Shown here piece by piece: positions 18,093 to 26,939 of a stretch of 64,000 nt of DNA. How positions within the stretch are numbered: the first letter of the stretch is position 1; each line of letters opens with the position of its first letter. Both the position numbers and the translations under genes were made by a program. The notes beneath the pieces were generated by a model. It searched no databases. It was not told where the DNA came from and saw only the letters and a program-made list of their open reading frames with translations. The DNA comes from an uncultured Lachnospiraceae bacterium (GTDB taxonomy: Bacteria > Bacillota > Clostridia > Lachnospirales > Lachnospiraceae): positions 6,163-70,162 of the forward strand of contig CAJTOK010000011.1 in NCBI GenBank assembly GCA_910577825.1, given 5' to 3'.

Positions 18093-19313
18093 ATGGGGCA
18101 TAAGACTTGCCAGGCATTTGCAGCAGCTTTGTTGTTTTTCTGTATGCTTTTTTCTTTTGCAGGGTGCGGCAAAGCCGGGAAAGAGTACGATAAAGCTGTA
18201 GAACTTATGGAAAGCGGGAAATATAGTGATTCCCTGGAACATTTCCAGAATGCAATTAAGGAGAATAATGAAAAAGCGGAATATTACATAGCATATGGAA
18301 TGGCACTTAACCAGACAGGCAGTTACAAAGAGGCCGTTAAACAATTTGGCATGGCATACCAGGACACAGATAACCAGATATCAAGGCAGAATAATAAAAG
18401 GCTTTATTTTGGGCAGGCTGTTTCATATTATGGAATGAATGACAATGAAAAAGCACTGGAGGCATGTGGCAAGGCGCTGGAGTACGGGGAAGAACCATCT
18501 GTAGACATAAATATTAAGAACTTCCAGGCAGATATCCATATGCTTATGGGAAATACTGGCAAGGCCATGGAGATTTACAATGAAATTATAAAAGGTGATA
18601 ATGTAAGTGCAGATACATATAAGGCAAGGGGCAGGCTGCATGAAATGCTTGGTGATGATACCCAGGCTGTAAAGGACTATCTGGATGCAGCAGGGCAGGA
18701 TAACAGGTGTTATGATGCTTATTTTGCACTATACAATGTTTATACACGCATGGGTGATAATGAAAAGGCAGAAGAAATATTAAATAAAGTGGCAGATATA
18801 AAGGCAAAGACAGCAGAAGAAGTAATGCAGAAGGGCAGGATGTATTATTACAAGGGCGATTATAAAAATGCCGTGGCAGAACTTCAAAAAGCTGCAAAAG
18901 ACGGCTGTAATGAAGCATTATATTATATTGGTGCTGTGTATATGGCAGAGGGGGATTACAAACAGGCAGCAGGACAGTTTAATTTATATATAGTGAAAGG
19001 TGCAGCCAAAAAAGCGCCAGATACATATAACCAGATGGCAGGATGCTATATAGAGCTTGGGGATTTTGAAAGTGCATCAGGCTGTATTGACAAAGGAATG
19101 TCACTTGGGATTTCAAGTGCAGGCATACAGCTTCTAAAGAACCGGGTAATACTTTATGAAAGGATGGGAAAGTATAAAAAGGCAAAAAAGTCTGCAAACT
19201 TATATTTAAAAAAATTCCCAGGTGACAAGGATATGGAAAAAGAACTTATATTTATAAAAACACGTATTAAAACACTGCAGCTTGCCCAGAATAATAAAAA
19301 GAAGCAGCAGTAA
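18093..19313 (+). CDS. TPR-repeat lipoprotein
   Basis: The signal peptide ends in the lipobox FAGC at about residues 22-25, so the mature protein is anchored by lipid on the outer face of the membrane. The rest (about 30-395) is a succession of tetratricopeptide repeats (e.g. AVELMESGKYSDSLEHFQNA, AYYNVYTRMGDNEKAEEILN type), a protein-interaction scaffold. AAAGGAG precedes the start. Lipoproteins of this sort often support envelope or secretion complexes; the partner is not identifiable. It lies between a BlaI-like gene and hflX and is likely co-transcribed with the former. Confidence 0.85.
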   Translation: MGHKTCQAFAAALLFFCMLFSFAGCGKAGKEYDKAVELMESGKYSDSLEHFQNAIKENNEKAEYYIAYGMALNQTGSYKEAVKQFGMAYQDTDNQISRQNNKRLYFGQAVSYYGMNDNEKALEACGKALEYGEEPSVDINIKNFQADIHMLMGNTGKAMEIYNEIIKGDNVSADTYKARGRLHEMLGDDTQAVKDYLDAAGQDNRCYDAYFALYNVYTRMGDNEKAEEILNKVADIKAKTAEEVMQKGRMYYYKGDYKNAVAELQKAAKDGCNEALYYIGAVYMAEGDYKQAAGQFNLYIVKGAAKKAPDTYNQMAGCYIELGDFESASGCIDKGMSLGISSAGIQLLKNRVILYERMGKYKKAKKSANLYLKKFPGDKDMEKELIFIKTRIKTLQLAQNNKKKQQ

Positions 19314-19333
19314 AATCAATAAAGGAGATTATT

Positions 19334-20557
19334 TTGGAAGAAGAGAAAATTATACTTGTTGCAGTTGCAACATCAGATTGTGATGATACTTTACAGTCGC
19401 TTACTGAACTGGAAGAACTGGGACAGACTGCCGGGGCAAGGACGGTTGGAAAGGTTATACAGAACAGGGAGAATATACATCCCGGCACGTATATTGGCAA
19501 AGGAAAAATAGAAGAGTTAAAAAGCCTTATATACAGTACAAATGCAGATACTGTTGTATGTGATGATGAATTGTCACCAGCGCAGAACCATAATTTAGAA
19601 GAAGCACTTGGTATAAAAGTTATTGACAGGACAGTCCTTATACTTGATATATTTGCACAAAGGGCTTCTACAAGTGAAGGAAAGCTGCAGGTAGAGCTTG
19701 CACAGCTAAGATACAATTTATCCCACCTTACAGGCGGAAGAAGCGGGCTGTCACGCCTTGGAGGCGGCATAGGCACAAGAGGGCCTGGTGAACAGAAACT
19801 TGAAATGGACAGGCGCATTATAAAACAGAGGATTACACAGATACGCAAAGAGCTTGTACAGGTAAAACATGCAAGGGAACTTACACGCAAGAAAAGGCAG
19901 GAAAACCATGTGCCGGTAATTGCCATTACTGGCTATACCAATGCAGGCAAGTCAACACTTCTTAATAAGCTCACAGATGCAGGTGTATTATCAGAAGACA
20001 AGCTTTTTGCCACACTTGACCCTGTAACACGCAAGTATGAATTTGAAAATGGCGGCAAAGTTCTTTTTACAGATACAGTAGGATTTATAAGGAAGCTGCC
20101 ACACCATCTTATACAGGCCTTCAGGGGGACTCTTGAAGAAGCTAAGTATTCAGATGTAATACTCCATGTTACAGACTGTTCCAATCCAGACATGGATGCC
20201 CAGATGTATATTGTCTATGACACACTGGACAGGCTTGGAATTGATGGCAAGAAAATAGTTACAGCGTTTAATAAAACTGACCTGGCAGATGACGGCATAA
20301 TACTTAAAGATTTAAGGGCAGATAAAACAGTAATGATTTCTGCTAAGAACGGCACGGGGATAGAAGAGCTTTTAAATGTGCTCGAAGAAGTAATAATGGA
20401 CAGGAAGCGTCTTGTTGACAAGACATTTTCTTATAATGAAGCTGCCAAAATTAATGAAATACACAATACCGGGCAGATAATAGAAGAAGATTACCGCAGT
20501 GATGGCATATATATAAAAGCCTATGTGCCGCAGGAATATATATATATGTTTGAATAA
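19334..20557 (+). CDS. hflX: GTPase HflX
   Basis: HflX binds and splits stalled or hibernating 70S ribosomes. The N-terminal HflX domain (about 1-170) contains PGTYIGKGKIEEL, FAQRASTSEGKLQVELAQL and RSGLSRLGGGIGTRGPGE. The G domain follows with GYTNAGKSTLLNKL, DPVTRK, DTVGFI and NKTDL. At 407 residues it is full length. The start is TTG at 19334 with AAAGGAG at the right distance; no ATG is better placed. It begins 20 bases after the TPR gene. Confidence 0.93.
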   Translation: MEEEKIILVAVATSDCDDTLQSLTELEELGQTAGARTVGKVIQNRENIHPGTYIGKGKIEELKSLIYSTNADTVVCDDELSPAQNHNLEEALGIKVIDRTVLILDIFAQRASTSEGKLQVELAQLRYNLSHLTGGRSGLSRLGGGIGTRGPGEQKLEMDRRIIKQRITQIRKELVQVKHARELTRKKRQENHVPVIAITGYTNAGKSTLLNKLTDAGVLSEDKLFATLDPVTRKYEFENGGKVLFTDTVGFIRKLPHHLIQAFRGTLEEAKYSDVILHVTDCSNPDMDAQMYIVYDTLDRLGIDGKKIVTAFNKTDLADDGIILKDLRADKTVMISAKNGTGIEELLNVLEEVIMDRKRLVDKTFSYNEAAKINEIHNTGQIIEEDYRSDGIYIKAYVPQEYIYMFE

Positions 20558-20576
20558 AAGCCAAAAGGAGGATAAA

Positions 20577-21218
20577 ATGGATATTAGTGTGCGTATTAAA
20601 AGAATAATGGATAAAATGGATAAACTCGCAGAAAAAGACCCTGAATATCCATGTGGTGAATTTCCGCCAGAATGGAATAAGCCAATTAAAGAAGAAAAGG
20701 TTTCAAAGTTTGAAGAAAAGTATGGAATAAAGCTGCCAGAAGATTACAGAAGGTTTATAACAACAGTAGCAGATGGCGGCTCACAGCCATTTTACGGGTT
20801 CTACAGCCTTTCTGAAAGCAGGCGGGCAGATTATTCTGATAATATGGATATAAGCGGGAAATTCCCATGTACTGTAAAAAAGCCGCTGGATATTTACAGG
20901 CTTTCAGATGAAGAGTATGAGGGGCTTGAAGACCATCATTCAGGGTTTTTGTTTCTGTGCCATGAAGGCTGCGGGATGTACAGCATATTAGTTGTAAATT
21001 CAGATGACAAAGATACATATGGCACTGTCTGGTACTATGACTTTGCAAATGATGCAGGCATGTTCCCGCTAATTAACCCGGATACAAAAAAGACAATGGA
21101 TTTTCTTGACTGGCTTGAATACTATGCAGACAAGACATATGGACTTGAAAATGATGATTTCTTCAGTTATGGTGAAATAGCAGGGTATCTTCCAGGCACA
21201 GAGCCGGAACAGGATTAA
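20577..21218 (+). CDS. SMI1/KNR4 (SUKH) family protein
   Basis: AGGAGG immediately before 20577 sets the start, well inside the longer frame that overlaps hflX. The 213-residue protein shows the SUKH pattern EEKVSKFEEKYGIKLPEDYRRFITTVADGG near residues 40-70, a following DYSDNM loop and SGFLFLCHEGCGMYSILVVN. SUKH proteins are best known as immunity proteins to secreted nuclease toxins but also serve as general binding modules. No toxin is adjacent. It sits one base-spacing behind hflX and is probably co-transcribed with it. Confidence 0.8.
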   Translation: MDISVRIKRIMDKMDKLAEKDPEYPCGEFPPEWNKPIKEEKVSKFEEKYGIKLPEDYRRFITTVADGGSQPFYGFYSLSESRRADYSDNMDISGKFPCTVKKPLDIYRLSDEEYEGLEDHHSGFLFLCHEGCGMYSILVVNSDDKDTYGTVWYYDFANDAGMFPLINPDTKKTMDFLDWLEYYADKTYGLENDDFFSYGEIAGYLPGTEPEQD

Positions 21219-21240
21219 TAATTAGAAATATAAGGAATTA

Positions 21241-21268
21241 AGGCAGGGAATATTTTCCTGTCTTTTTT
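21241..21268 (+). terminator. Terminator after the SUKH gene
   Basis: The stem AGGCAGGGA/TTCCTGTCT, with wobble pairs, is followed by TTTTTT. Confidence 0.65.
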
Positions 21269-21374
21269 AATTTTTTTAAATGGAAATGTCACAAATCCAT
21301 TTACAGAATGGTTATATATAGTGTAAGACAAAATAAAAGGGCTGCAATGCCAGCAGCACAGGGGAGGTGTAATA

Positions 21375-21902
21375 ATGCACAGTAAAAAGGCATCAGTAAG
21401 GTTTATTGAAAAAACATATAAACTATATGAACAGAAAATGTACCATGTGGCATACAGCGTGCTGCATGACGAAGGACTGGCAGAGGATGCAGTACAGGAA
21501 GCTTTTATAAAGCTTATGAAACATAATGTATATTTTGCAGAGCCAGAATCAGATGACTGCAAAAGATATATGATAACTGTTATTAAAAATTCTTCAATCA
21601 ATATTTATAATAAGAAGAAAAAGGAACAGGAAATCATATGTTTCCCAGTAAGTGATACAGATATAAAAGATATATCTTCTGAAGATGGCACTGAAGAACA
21701 AACCAATATAGAAGAATTAGTTTCATGCCTGCCTGAAAAGTATTATTTAGTTGTAAACTGCCTTGCTGTAAAAAATTTATCAGTAAAGGAAACCGCCGCT
21801 GAACTTGGCATTACTGAAGCAAATGTAAGAAAACGGTTTGAACGCGCAAAGTTAATGCTTAAAACTATAGTGAAAGGAAGTAATGTATATGGAACAGTTT
21901 GA
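21375..21902 (+). CDS. ECF-type RNA polymerase sigma factor
   Basis: Sigma region 2 (about 10-75) shows YHVAYSVLHDEGLAEDAVQEAFIKL and sigma region 4 (about 120-170) shows LPEKYYLVVNCLAVKNLSVKETAAELGITEANVRKRFERAK. At 175 residues it is a minimal extracytoplasmic-function sigma factor. The downstream gene overlaps it by about 14-20 bases and encodes a membrane protein of the type that acts as its anti-sigma factor. GGGAGG precedes the start. Self-regulation through its own promoter is usual for the class; the promoter sequence cannot be read with confidence. Confidence 0.9.
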   Translation: MHSKKASVRFIEKTYKLYEQKMYHVAYSVLHDEGLAEDAVQEAFIKLMKHNVYFAEPESDDCKRYMITVIKNSSINIYNKKKKEQEIICFPVSDTDIKDISSEDGTEEQTNIEELVSCLPEKYYLVVNCLAVKNLSVKETAAELGITEANVRKRFERAKLMLKTIVKGSNVYGTV

Positions 21903-23031
21903 TATTTCTATTAAAGATTTTGATGCCATAAAAGAGGAACATGAATTTTCAGATAAATACAAAAAGAATAAAGAAGTGCTTCTTAAAGAATACCGCAAGA
22001 AGGCTTATGCACCATCAAAGAATAAATATAAAAAGGCCGCCGTAGCTGCTGCTTTATTAATTGTATCCGCACCAGTTATAACTAATGCTGCAACAGGCGG
22101 GGAATTTTTTAACAGGATATGGGGAAGCGCCGGCAAAGAAAATATAGCACAGCATACAGAAGTGTTATATGATGAAGAAAAAGGCACATCATGTAAAGTA
22201 ACTTATCCTAAACAGGAATTTGAGGACACCAGCCCGACTAAAGCAGAGAAATTAATTGGCAGCAGTATATCTTATAACCCGGTTGTTAAAAAACTTGGTG
22301 ATACAAAATTATCAGTTTTATCATTTGTACATGATGGCAATGCTGCTGTAGCGGAATTTACTCTTGAGAAAAAAGGCGGTGTAGATGCGCTTGTTTACAA
22401 TAAGGATTATAATGAAACAAAGGGCGCAAGTTTCTCTGATGAATCAACCTTTTATTTTAACTTCGGCAATTATGACGGGAAGATATATACAGACCTTGAA
22501 AAATCATCAAAAGACCTACTTTACTGCTATTATTACATGACAAACTCTGATATTAGCAGTGATGTATCCCTTAATATAGAAGAATATCCATGCACAAGAA
22601 AAGAACTTGCTGAGGCCAGTGACGCCCAGTTAAAAAAATACACAGATAAAATAAAGAACAGCACAATCACTTTTCCTTCTGGAACACAGGCAGATAAATC
22701 TGTATTTACCAGCAAAAGCAATGGAACTATAGAAATTTCGCCATTGTCAATGAAAATTGATATGAAAAAAGTGCCTGGGCTGTCCAAAGAAGAGGCATAT
22801 GACCCATATAACGCATACTATGTTTCAATAAATTATAAAGACGGGACAAAATATATTGTACATGAACATGAAATGGAAGGGATACATTCCTGCCAGGAAG
22901 AAACAGATAATGCAAGCTATACCTGTGGCACTGAAGAAGGTGGGCTTATATTTGTATTTAACCGTCTGGTGGATACAGATAATATACAGTCAGTTACAAT
23001 AAATAATACAAAATACAAATTACAAAACTGA
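21889..23031 (+). CDS. Putative anti-sigma factor, DUF4179-like membrane protein
   Basis: A cytoplasmic N-terminus of about 50 residues precedes one transmembrane helix (AAVAAALLIVSAPVITNAA, about 48-66) and a large extracytoplasmic domain. This topology and its overlap with the sigma gene are typical of DUF4179 anti-sigma proteins, which hold the sigma factor until an envelope signal is sensed. The start could be 21883 or 21889; the second is preferred for its distance to AAAGGAAG. The extracellular part is Asp/Lys/Thr-rich with two Cys (C at VIHSCQEE and YTCGTEEGG) able to pair. A terminator follows. Confidence 0.8.
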   Translation: MEQFDISIKDFDAIKEEHEFSDKYKKNKEVLLKEYRKKAYAPSKNKYKKAAVAAALLIVSAPVITNAATGGEFFNRIWGSAGKENIAQHTEVLYDEEKGTSCKVTYPKQEFEDTSPTKAEKLIGSSISYNPVVKKLGDTKLSVLSFVHDGNAAVAEFTLEKKGGVDALVYNKDYNETKGASFSDESTFYFNFGNYDGKIYTDLEKSSKDLLYCYYYMTNSDISSDVSLNIEEYPCTRKELAEASDAQLKKYTDKIKNSTITFPSGTQADKSVFTSKSNGTIEISPLSMKIDMKKVPGLSKEEAYDPYNAYYVSINYKDGTKYIVHEHEMEGIHSCQEETDNASYTCGTEEGGLIFVFNRLVDTDNIQSVTINNTKYKLQN

Positions 23032-23060
23032 GAATTTAAAATATATAGAAATAAACCATG

Positions 23061-23096
23061 CCTGGCTGTTAACTGGTAATAGCCAGGTTTTTATTT
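23061..23096 (+). terminator. Terminator of the sigma/anti-sigma operon
   Basis: Arms 23061-23071 and 23077-23087 (CCTGGCTGTTA with one wobble) and then TTTTTATTTTT. Confidence 0.85.
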
Positions 23097-23111
23097 TTAT
23101 TAAAATAATCA

Positions 23112-23140
23112 TTGACAACTAATGGACGTTAGGTTATACT
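23112..23140 (+). promoter_or_regulatory. Promoter of the feo operon
   Basis: A perfect TTGACA (23112-23117), a 17-base spacer and TATACT (23135-23140). Confidence 0.85.
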
Positions 23141-23143
23141 AAC
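23128..23143. promoter_or_regulatory. Putative DtxR/IdeR-family operator over the feo -10 box
   Basis: GTTAGGTTATACTAAC is an interrupted palindrome whose left part matches the TTAGGTTA core of DtxR-family metal-repressor boxes. It covers the -10 box, so an iron-bound repressor could block the promoter. Confidence 0.55.
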
Positions 23144-23190
23144 TTATATAAACAGGAAAAATACCAGTCTGGAAAAAGGGGGATGACATT

Positions 23191-23400
23191 ATGCCACTTA
23201 CTATGATAAATGCTGGTGAGCAGTGTGAGATTAAAAGAACCGGGGGCAAGGCAGATACCAGGAAGTTCCTTGAGAAGCTTGGATTTACTGCTGGCGGGAT
23301 TGTTACTGTTATTTCTGAAACAGGCGGCAATCTTATAGTAAATATCAAAGGTTCAAGGGTTGCTATCAGCAAAGATATGGCAAATAAAATTATGGTCTGA
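23191..23400 (+). CDS. feoA: FeoA-domain protein, first copy
   Basis: A 69-residue SH3-like FeoA protein (MPLTMINAGEQCEIKRTGGKADTRKFLEKLGFTAGGIVTVI, then VNIKGSRVAISKDMANKI). FeoA binds and assists the cytoplasmic domains of FeoB in iron(II) import. GGGGGAT precedes the start. It differs clearly from the second copy downstream; possibly the two form a heteromeric regulator. Confidence 0.9.
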   Translation: MPLTMINAGEQCEIKRTGGKADTRKFLEKLGFTAGGIVTVISETGGNLIVNIKGSRVAISKDMANKIMV

Positions 23401-23435
23401 AATCTAAATTTAATGGTATATTATGGAGGTTTAAA

Positions 23436-23657
23436 ATGAAAACTTTAAAAGAAGTATCTAATGGCAATACCGTTAAAGTGCTTAAACTTAATGGTGAGGG
23501 TGCTGTAAAAAGAAGAATAATGGATATGGGCATTACAAAGGGTGTTGAAGTCTTTGTAAGGAAAGTTGCGCCTTTAGGGGACCCTGTTGAGGTAACAGTA
23601 AGAGGGTATGAACTGTCTTTGCGCAAAGCAGATGCAGAATTAATCCTTGTTGAATAG
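23436..23657 (+). CDS. feoA: FeoA-domain protein, second copy
   Basis: A 73-residue FeoA protein with the typical LNGEGAVKRRIMDMGITKGVEVFVRKVAPLGDPVEVTVRGYELSLRKADAELI pattern. It keeps the classical D-x-G-x-T and P-LGDPV motifs better than the first copy. GGAGG is correctly placed. It lies 35 bases after the first feoA and 118 bases before feoB. Confidence 0.93.
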   Translation: MKTLKEVSNGNTVKVLKLNGEGAVKRRIMDMGITKGVEVFVRKVAPLGDPVEVTVRGYELSLRKADAELILVE

Positions 23658-23775
23658 GATATATTTTTTTAGTTATAGGTTAGTTGATGCTAATAAAAGA
23701 TAGCATATACATATAATAAGTAGTTGTATAAAACAATAGTACATATAGTATAACGGAAAGAAAGGAAGCATTAAT

Positions 23776-25977
23776 ATGGCAGTTAAAATTGCATTAGCGG
23801 GCAACCCGAATTGTGGCAAGACAACATTATTTAATGCACTTACAGGCTCAAACCAGTTTACTGGCAACTGGCCTGGTGTTACTGTTGAGAAGAAAGAGGG
23901 AAAATTAAAGGGGCATAAAGATGTCATTATCATGGATTTACCAGGCATTTACTCTTTATCACCATATACCCTTGAAGAAGTAGTAGCAAGGAACTATTTA
24001 ATAGGTGAAAAACCAGATGTTATCATTAATATTGTAGATGGAACAAATATTGAGAGAAACCTGTACCTTTCAACACAGCTGCTTGAACTTGGGATTCCTG
24101 TAGTTATAGCTGTAAATATGGCAGACCTTCTTGAAAAATCAGGGGATGCAGTAGATATTGGCAAACTGGGGGAAAAACTTGGATGTGAGGCAGTTGCCAT
24201 TTCGGCACTTAAAGGAACCGGCATTATGGAAGCAGCAGAAAAAGCAGCCGCCCTGGCAGGAAAGAAAAAAGCACCTGCCATACATAAATTTTCAGATGAT
24301 GCCGAACAAATAATACAAAAAGCAGAAAACAAGCTTGGCTCTTGTGTACCAGAAGCACAGAAAAGGTTCTTTGCAATAAAACTTCTTGAAAGAGATGATA
24401 AAATTGCCACACAGGCAGAAAACCTTCCAGATGTATCTGCTGAAATTGCAGAAATGGAAGAGAAGTTTGATGATGACACAGAAAGCATTATTACTAATGA
24501 AAGATACACATATATTTCCTCAATTATAGGGGAATGTTGTACAAAAGGCAGAAAAGAAAAACTTTCTGTATCAGATAAAATTGACCAGATTGTAACAAAC
24601 AGGATACTTGCACTTCCAATTTTTGCAGCAGTAATGTTTATTGTATACTATGTATCAGTTACAACCGTTGGCACATGGGCAACAGACTGGGCAAATGACG
24701 GTGTATTTGGTGAAGGCTGGAATTTATTCGGGATTGAAGCACTGCATATACCAGGGATACCAGACGCCGTAAGCCGCCTTCTTGATTCCATTGGCTGTGC
24801 AGGCTGGCTTTCAGGCCTTGTTACCGATGGCATTATAGGCGGCGTTGGTGCAGTGCTTGGCTTTGTGCCACAGATGTTTATATTATTTATATTCCTTGCA
24901 TTTTTAGAATCATGCGGGTACATGGCAAGGGTAGCATTTATTATGGACAGGATTTTCCGCAAGTTCGGGCTTTCAGGCAAATCATTTATACCTATGCTGA
25001 TAGGAAGCGGCTGTGGTGTGCCTGGAATTATGGCTTCAAGGACTATTGAAAGTGACAGGGACCGCAAAATGACAATAATGACCACAACATTTATACCATG
25101 TGGCGCAAAACTCCCGATTATTGCATTAATCGCAGGGGCACTATTTGACAATTCATGGTGGGTATCATACAGTGCCTGGCTTGTAGGGATTGCAGCAGTT
25201 ATCTGTTCAGGAATTATACTGAAAAAGACAAAACTGTTTTCAGGAGACCCGGCACCATTCGTTATGGAACTTCCAGCATACCATATGCCAACAGTTTCTA
25301 ACGTGCTCAGGAGCATGTGGGAAAGAGGCTGGTCATTTATTAAAAAAGCTGGTACAATTATATTGCTGTCGGCAATTATCTTGTGGTTCTTACAGGGATT
25401 TGGATTTGTGGACGGGAAGTTTATGATGCTTGAAGAGGAGCAGCTTGATAAAAGCATACTTGCAGCAATAGGCGGGATAATAGCGCCATTATTTGCACCA
25501 CTCGGGTGGGGTAACTGGAAAATGGCAGTTGCAGCAGTTACAGGGCTTATCGCCAAAGAAAACGTAGTAACAACATTTGGCATACTCTTTGGCGCTGGTG
25601 CAGATGCAGCAGAAGACACACCAGACCTTCTGGCAGCAGTTGGTGCAGCAATGACAGCACTCTCTGCATATTCATTCCTTGTATTTAACCTTCTGTGTGC
25701 ACCTTGTTTCGCAGCAATGGGTGCTATAAAGCGTGAAATGAATAATGTTAAATGGTTCTTTACCGCAATAGGGTACCAGACAGTGCTTGCATATATAGTA
25801 TCGCTTTGTATTTACCAGCTTGGAATGTTATTTACAGGAGGCGGCTTTGGAATCTGGACAGCAGTGGCATTCCTGTTTGTAGCCGGGTTTATTTACCTGC
25901 TTTTCAGGCCTTATAAAGGGAGCAGTAAATTAAATATAGACTTAAAAAGAGTTGTAAACCAGAACAGTATTATGTAA
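23776..25977 (+). CDS. feoB: Ferrous iron transporter FeoB
   Basis: The 733-residue protein has an N-terminal G domain with GNPNCGKTTLFNALTG (G1), a switch region around NWPGVTVEKKEG, DLPGIYSL (G3) and NMAD (G4), a helical spacer to about 270, then the membrane permease with two Gate motifs (the first around GSGCGVPGIMASRTI, with the Cys implicated in iron transit) and a C-terminal Gate near LLCAPCFAAMGAIKREMN. It imports iron(II) under anaerobic conditions. It closes the feoA-feoA-feoB operon together with the small Cys-rich protein that follows. Confidence 0.96.
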   Translation: MAVKIALAGNPNCGKTTLFNALTGSNQFTGNWPGVTVEKKEGKLKGHKDVIIMDLPGIYSLSPYTLEEVVARNYLIGEKPDVIINIVDGTNIERNLYLSTQLLELGIPVVIAVNMADLLEKSGDAVDIGKLGEKLGCEAVAISALKGTGIMEAAEKAAALAGKKKAPAIHKFSDDAEQIIQKAENKLGSCVPEAQKRFFAIKLLERDDKIATQAENLPDVSAEIAEMEEKFDDDTESIITNERYTYISSIIGECCTKGRKEKLSVSDKIDQIVTNRILALPIFAAVMFIVYYVSVTTVGTWATDWANDGVFGEGWNLFGIEALHIPGIPDAVSRLLDSIGCAGWLSGLVTDGIIGGVGAVLGFVPQMFILFIFLAFLESCGYMARVAFIMDRIFRKFGLSGKSFIPMLIGSGCGVPGIMASRTIESDRDRKMTIMTTTFIPCGAKLPIIALIAGALFDNSWWVSYSAWLVGIAAVICSGIILKKTKLFSGDPAPFVMELPAYHMPTVSNVLRSMWERGWSFIKKAGTIILLSAIILWFLQGFGFVDGKFMMLEEEQLDKSILAAIGGIIAPLFAPLGWGNWKMAVAAVTGLIAKENVVTTFGILFGAGADAAEDTPDLLAAVGAAMTALSAYSFLVFNLLCAPCFAAMGAIKREMNNVKWFFTAIGYQTVLAYIVSLCIYQLGMLFTGGGFGIWTAVAFLFVAGFIYLLFRPYKGSSKLNIDLKRVVNQNSIM

Positions 25978-26018
25978 ATAGTGTAAAAAATATATCTAAG
26001 GCAGCAGGGGGGATTATT

Positions 26019-26153
26019 ATGGGAACATTTATTGTAGGCATGGCAGTTATTTTATGTGTACTGCTTGCAGTACGCAGCATGGTAAGGGATAAAAGGAACG
26101 GCAAATCACATTGTGGCGGTGACTGCAGCCAGTGTAAAGGGCATTGCAATTAG
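26019..26153 (+). CDS. FeoB-associated Cys-rich membrane protein
   Basis: A 44-residue product starting at ATG 26019 behind GGGGGA. It has one transmembrane helix (IVGMAVILCVLLAVRSMV) and a basic, Cys-rich tail, CGGDCSQCKGHC. This is the shape of the small proteins found downstream of feoB in Firmicutes, which may deliver or bind iron. It begins 41 bases after feoB. Confidence 0.85.
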   Translation: MGTFIVGMAVILCVLLAVRSMVRDKRNGKSHCGGDCSQCKGHCN

Positions 26154-26213
26154 ATGCCCGCGGAGTAAAAAGTAATAAGTGGAAAATTATTTAAGCAAAT
26201 TTAAAAGTTTTGA

Positions 26214-26242
26214 TTGACATCTGTAATGCCATCTGATATTAT
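26214..26242 (+). promoter_or_regulatory. Promoter of tRNA-Leu
   Basis: TTGACA (26214-26219), 17 bases, TATTAT (26237-26242), about 26 bases before the tRNA. Confidence 0.75.
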
Positions 26243-26268
26243 AGATGGGTACTGTTAAGTACCGGGCT

Positions 26269-26352
26269 GCGGAAGTGCTGGAATTGGCAGACAGGCATGA
26301 TTCAGGTTCATGTGCCGGCAACGGCGTGTGGGTTCAAGTCCCATCTTCCGCA
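26269..26352 (+). tRNA. tRNA-Leu (anticodon CAG)
   Basis: Acceptor GCGGAAG pairs with CTTCCGC (26345-26351), discriminator A. The anticodon stem CATGA/TCATG encloses TTCAGGT, anticodon CAG. The long variable arm TGCCGGCAACGGCG is typical of leucine tRNAs, and the T arm is canonical. Confidence 0.95.
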
Positions 26353-26370
26353 TTAGCATTATAGCAGATA

Positions 26371-26405
26371 AAAGGAAACCTTGTGGTGGCAGGGTTTCCT
26401 TTTAT
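26371..26405 (+). terminator. Terminator of tRNA-Leu
   Basis: AAAGGAAACC (26371-26380) pairs with GGTTTCCTTT (26393-26402), ending in TTTT. Confidence 0.8.
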
Positions 26406-26412
26406 ATTGCTT

Positions 26413-26592
26413 TTAAACTTGTGCTTTCTGCAGCTTTCTTTCCTGTATTTTCCTTTGTACTTCCCTTCCTCTTTTATTATAATAATCCATCTTCTCCTGG
26501 TCTGTCATGTCTTTTGTCATCTCATAATTATATTCCCGTAACTTATGAATATCATCAACCGTAAAACTGGGGCTAAGAATTGGTTTATTCAT
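26413..26592 (-). CDS. Short antitoxin-like hypothetical protein
   Basis: This 59-codon frame reads MNKPILSPSFTVDDIHKLRE and then YNYEMTKDMTDQEKMDYY and a lysine/arginine-rich helix (KRGREVQRKIQERKLQKAQV). A GAGGG ribosome site lies eight bases upstream. The amphipathic, charged layout, with the word DIHKLREYNYE, recalls small clostridial antitoxin-like proteins, but no toxin is adjacent. The sense of the frame is opposite to tRNA-Leu. Confidence is moderate because there is no family name I can give. Confidence 0.6.
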   Translation of the reverse strand: MNKPILSPSFTVDDIHKLREYNYEMTKDMTDQEKMDYYNKRGREVQRKIQERKLQKAQV

Positions 26593-26939
26593 AATTATCC
26601 CTCACTTTCCAATAGTTTTATCATATCTCCATTTTACCATAAATCATACAATAGTACGATAAATTTGCTTATTTTCCTTTAAATTTTCATATAAGCCTGC
26701 TATAATTAATGAAGAAAAATACTCACAATTTGCGGATAAGGCCATGCAGTTTTTTATTTTTGCAAGGTATATGGATTTTAATTAAAAGTAAATTAATTTA
26801 AAAAAACCGCTGTCTTGACATCAGCATAAATATGTATTATCATATTAAATACAGCTGGTATCATTTGATGATAATACTTTGAAAAATAATTTATGCCTGC
26901 AGCCTTATCTGTAAAAACAGAAAGGCATGGTTAATTTTT
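26593..26939. other. AT-rich gap before the first BlaI/LytTR cassette
   Basis: Apart from the promoter at 26815-26843 and the palindrome at 26859-26873, I see no gene, RNA or repeat in these 347 bases. The promoter of the minus-strand 59-codon gene should lie at its left side. Confidence 0.6.
26815..26873 (+). promoter_or_regulatory. Promoter and putative operator of BlaI-like cassette 1
   Basis: TTGACA (26815-26820) and TATCAT (26838-26843) are separated by 17 bases. TATCATTTGATGATA (26859-26873), a palindrome with 6-base arms, lies just past the expected start site, a suitable place for the BlaI-like product to bind and repress its own gene. The promoter is closely related to that of cassette 2. 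Confidence 0.6.

Noticed and set aside
24648..25619. 323-codon minus-strand frame opposite feoB
   Set aside because: Ala/Ser/Pro-rich antisense translation of feoB; no ribosome site or family.
26310..26564. 84-codon plus-strand frame overlapping tRNA-Leu
   Set aside because: It begins inside the tRNA and lies opposite the small minus-strand gene; no plausible start.
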